21,206 nt of DNA, taken from the NCBI GenBank assembly GCA_002812745.2, contig NCSJ02000516.1, positions 1 through 21,206 of the forward strand. Direction: 5' to 3'. Position 1 is the first letter of the stretch. The number at the start of each line of letters is the position of its first letter. Source of the DNA: Scytalidium lignicola (taxonomy: Eukaryota; Ascomycota; Leotiomycetes). The notes under the pieces are model-generated. The model had not been told where the DNA came from. It saw only the letters and a list, made by a program, of their open reading frames with translations, and made no database searches. Position numbers and translations under genes: made by a program. Positions 17,850-21,206 of the stretch are shown here, one piece after another.

Positions 17850-19740
17850 CTTCTAGTTTATCTCCTTNATTTTTTCCCTTGTTATTCAAGATTATTACAT
17901 TAATAACAATCTTCTTCTTATTCATTTTAATTATATTGTTAAAATTAAAAGCTTCAAATATGTAGTTTACATTCTTCTACTTGTTTAACAATTCTTATTT
18001 ATAATAATTAAAATGCTTTATTATTATAAACTTCTTAATAGTATTAAGAGTTAATTATACTTTGTAATATTTATGAAGATTATAAGTAATATTAAATATT
18101 CTTTTAACTTTAGTATTAACAGTTATTTAAAACTTATTATAAGCATTTAATATTATTATATTATGTTATGGATATACATACTTAGAATAATAAAGATATT
18201 TTTAGTCATTTTTGTAATAAAAGGATAAAAAGGACTTAATCATTTTTATATATTTAATACTGATATGTTAATTTTATCTCTTATTATAAGACTTTAGAGA
18301 AAACTTTTAACTTTAAACTTTAGTCTTATAGTTATAACTTATACTCTTAAAGTATTTTGATTTAACTTAAAGATTAAGTTTAAGTTTTGTAAAGGAATAA
18401 TAATATAGTTTTCTTAGTTATTTGTTGAAGGTAATTTTAATTCTTTATAATTGTTATTCTAATGTTTAATGAACATTTACTTATAATANTTTTTTATACT
18501 TTTTANTTTTAGTCAACTGTTTTGAAAATATTAAGCTTTTGAGAAGGATTTAAAATTCCTGTTAAAGTATATTATTCCTTAATAAAATTACTTGTTTAAG
18601 AATAATAATTTTTTAATACTTTAAGACTTCCATTTATAATAGTAATAAACTTTGAAATTTATGGATTAATAGTTGTATCTTTTTAAAAGAATATAATCTT
18701 AGTTTTATTTAAATGATTGAAAAGAGTATTGTAAACATTTCAAGTATAATTAATTATAATGTCTTTTATTAACCTTAAAAGACTAGTAAATATAGTAAAA
18801 GGTTAGAGTAAGACAATAAGATATTAAAACTTCTTCTAAGTAGTATTTGTTAGAGTTAAATAGTCTAGTATAAACTCCTTTTTTATTAAAACTTTAAATT
18901 AACTTTTTAATAAAATATAAAGTCATATTACTCGAAAAATTATATTATATGTTGAATTCTATTAGACTTTAATATTCATTTTAAGTCTTAAAAGTTACTT
19001 TTGTTTAACTTCTAATTGTTTTATCAGTAAAAGTTCTGTTTTCTTACTTGATTAACTTGTTATAATACTTAAAGTACAAATCTAGAAAATTAAAGTTTAT
19101 TAACATTACTATTTACTATTACTATAGTTAAACTTTATAAAAACAAACCTTTTTAATAATACTAATTATCATTTTATTATTATCTTTTATAAATACAAGA
19201 AGTGAGAACTTTTTTATTTATTTTTATACTCTTGTCTAGTTTAATGTCAAATGCAGTTAATATTACCTTGACAACTAGTTGTATAACATAAGTTATATAA
19301 AGAATTTTAATTCTTTTACTACTTTATTCAAGTAACTTTAGTATATTCTTAAAGTCTTTTTACATTTTACTATTGTTTAAAGTATTATTAACAGTAATAT
19401 AATCTAATCAACTTGTTAACTTAAATTCCTTCAAAATCTAATAAAGAATTTCTGTTATAACTTTACTAGTATAGTTACCTTTAATATGTTCAAACTTAAC
19501 AAGTATTTTTTTTTCACTTTTNAATCTGTTATAATGTAATATGTTGTAATTACAAGAAATGATTTCTTAAATAGACTTTGTTAATTATTAAAAGCAATTA
19601 ACACTTTACTATTAAGTAATAAATCAAAGAATATTTAATTTCAAACCTTTAAATAATAGTTTTCCAGATCAAGTTATATAATTGTCTGACCAAGAATATT
19701 AAGACTTAGTCATAAGATTCTTAAAGTCTTTTGAAATTCT
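17850..19740 (-). pseudogene. hAT-family DNA transposase relic
   Basis: Minus-strand reading from 19739 to about 17850, heavily decayed and with frame changes. Visible blocks: EFQKTLRIL, then IAFNN with a stop where Trp is usual (19598-19578, the DxW region before SP), KKSFLVITTYYI, KFEHIKGNYTSKV (19497-19464, the GSHTGEN block), a piece with LKEFKLTS then YITVNNTLNN (19402-19372, the GYITxDNASNN block), YVIQLVVKVIL, later GILNPSQKLN (about 18560-18531), and a dimerisation-domain remnant around VKRIFN (18111-18091, the ERVFS block) followed by TIKKFIIIKHFNYYK. Several Asp have become Asn. The order is that of fungal hAT transposases, which excise and insert DNA by cut and paste. The N-terminal BED-finger part is not recognised. 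Confidence 0.72.
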
Positions 19741-20546
19741 TTGTTTTCCACAAATCGAAAAGGTAAACTTGTTAATATAAATATAATATTTATTTATTTA
19801 TACTAACTTGCAAAACTAAATAATAGTACAAAAGAATATTAAAAACAATTATAATTGTTATTATATATATTATTATTAGTATAATTAAAGAAAACTTATT
19901 ATTATTGTATTTAAACATGTTTGACTAATTAACTCTAAACATAACTTTTAATATCATACAAATATAAATGTACTATTACCTTTTTTCAGGAGTTTAAAGT
20001 GTGTATAAGCTTTTTTAACAAGTTTAACAAATTGCTTTTAAAAGGCTAGTCTTAATATTAACTACTTAATGAAACTGCTTTATATCTTTAATCTCCTTAA
20101 CTTTGTTTATCTAATACTTTAAAATTGTATACAATTAACATGTCCTTTAAACTTTCTTTTTTACTAACTGATTTATTACTTATATTGTTATATTGTTTAT
20201 ATAATATATTGTTTATTAAAGCTAATTGTAAAATCATAAAGTATATTCTTGATATTGTTATCTTTATATAAATTAATAAAATTAACTTAAATTAAGATAT
20301 AATAATTAACCAAGTATATTAGTAAAATCAATTAAAGATAAAGTATATACTTTATCAAGATTAATAACAGATTCTAACTGTTAAGATTTAATCTGGTTAA
20401 ATACAAAAGTTTATTTAAACTCAGATAAATGTAACATTATTATAAATATACTATNAAAAAGGATATAATAGCCATAAGAAAATNAAAAGGAGTAAAACTT
20501 ATAGTTTTCTAAAACAAAATGTAAGTCTTATTATAATTTGTAAAAG
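19741..20546. other. AT-rich stretch, unassigned (possible hAT N-terminal region)
   Basis: Expected position of the hAT N-terminus, but no BED-finger or other motif can be read on the minus strand. Short charged readable pieces only. Ns at 20455 and 20484. Confidence 0.35.
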
Positions 20547-20591
20547 TAACAGTATATAGTAACAGTATATAATAACAGTATACAATAACAT
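20547..20591. repeat. 13-bp tandem repeat (TAACAGTATATAG)n
   Basis: Three full units and a partial one: TAACAGTATATAG, TAACAGTATATAA, TAACAGTATACAA, then TAACAT. Units differ only by transitions. Confidence 0.85.
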
Positions 20592-20828
20592 AAATAAACA
20601 TGAAATTGAATGTTATATAATTTCTTAAAACTTTATATATTATTTTTGTGTTGTATTAATCTTATATAAGTAAAGTACTTATTATTATATCAAACAATTC
20701 ATATTAAGATTTATTATATAAGAAGTAATTTCCTTAACTTTTAGTTTTAAATAGAATAATATTATACAATTTCACAATTATAATTAAATACAATAACGTT
20801 AAACGAGTAAGACTAACCTACTAACTAT
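20592..20828. other. AT-rich stretch without a recognisable gene
   Basis: Nothing coding recognised on either strand. Confidence 0.5.
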
Positions 20829-21170
20829 TTACTTATTATTATTAATACAATCTTTTATTTTTTCATTATCTTCATCATCTTCTTCTTCTTCTTTGTTGTT
20901 TTTATTATTATTATCTTCTTCTTTATCATTATTATTAATAATAAAATCTTTCATTTTCTTATCCTTATCTTCTTCTTTATCTTCATTGTTATTAAAGACA
21001 ATTTCAAGATTATTAATATAATCATTATCTTTTATTCNTTTTTTCTAAGCATTTATTAATATTAGCCTTATTAGTACTTTATTTTTCTAAGTACTCTTAT
21101 ATATCTTCTGGATTGTTAGTACATTAGATAAACTTATGAAGTTCCTTTTGTAAAATTTTTTACTTTTAAA
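20829..21170 (-). pseudogene. Decayed acidic coding-like stretch of unknown function
   Basis: Minus-strand reading with LQKELHKFI, stop, CTNNPEDI, stop, EYLEK, NKANINKCLEK, then after the N at 21038 a low-complexity tail: NLEIVFNNNEDKEEDKDKK, MKDFIINNNDKEED, NKEEEEDDEDNEK, ending at TAA 20831-20829. Asn runs beside Asp/Glu runs suggest former Asp codons turned to Asn by G-to-A change. The gene is not recognised. It may be the start of the neighbouring transposon or a separate gene entering from the right. The C-terminal, acidic part is continuous from 21037 to 20829, about 68 codons. Confidence 0.45.
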
Positions 21171-21206
21171 TTAAAGCTTATTATAATAATATAATATTCT
21201 TAACAA

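Noticed and set aside
18000..18240. Copia Gag remnant
   Set aside because: First read as a Gag-like helical segment, but the block order with VKRIFN and TIKKFIIIKHF fits the hAT dimerisation domain better and is in line with the transposase blocks upstream.

Overview
The window reads as a gene-free, AT-rich, repeat-filled compartment of a filamentous ascomycete (Pezizomycotina-type) genome. Three things point there. The retroelements are fungal Ty3/gypsy chromoviruses and a fungal-type Ty1/copia. Decay is almost entirely by C-to-T and G-to-A transitions, which turn Trp, Gln and Arg codons into stops, as in repeat-induced point mutation (RIP). There is also a fungal-type hAT transposase relic. 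No intact host gene, tRNA, rRNA or CRISPR array was found.

Layout. 1-294 is AT-rich with a GAAA microsatellite. 295-7447 is a complete LTR-to-LTR chromovirus on the minus strand (element A). 7448-9379 is an older, more damaged internal fragment of the same family on the plus strand (element B). 9380-16537 is a second complete chromovirus on the plus strand (element C). A and C therefore form a huge inverted repeat, with arms of about 7.15 kb and a 1.9 kb spacer. 16538-17290 is a copia reverse transcriptase relic on the minus strand, cut by the outer LTR tip of C. 17298-17545 is a cluster of short palindromes. About 17850-19740 is a hAT transposase relic on the minus strand, with AT-rich flank to about 20830. 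20829-21170 is a decayed, acidic coding-like stretch.

A and C share one design: a 343-bp 5' LTR, a candidate self-priming site, one long gag-pol frame (Gag with zinc knuckle, acidic linker, protease, RT, RNase H, integrase, chromodomain), a 3' region of about 600 bp, a polypurine tract and a 3' LTR of about 357 bp. The 3' region of both carries a 114-codon reading frame on the opposite strand. Its cysteines have the spacing of a Zn(II)2Cys6 cluster and are followed by a charged, probably coiled-coil tail. Start, stop and length are identical in the two copies, although both are broken by RIP-type stops. This antisense gene is the most interesting item here.

The second point of interest is the arrangement. 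In both A and C the 5' LTR and the 3' LTR belong to different subtypes, and the arms diverge more from the centre outwards. Independent retrotransposition does not readily explain this, so DNA-level inverted duplication, arm-to-arm gene conversion or an assembly error should be considered. All identities quoted were counted by eye on parts of the sequence.
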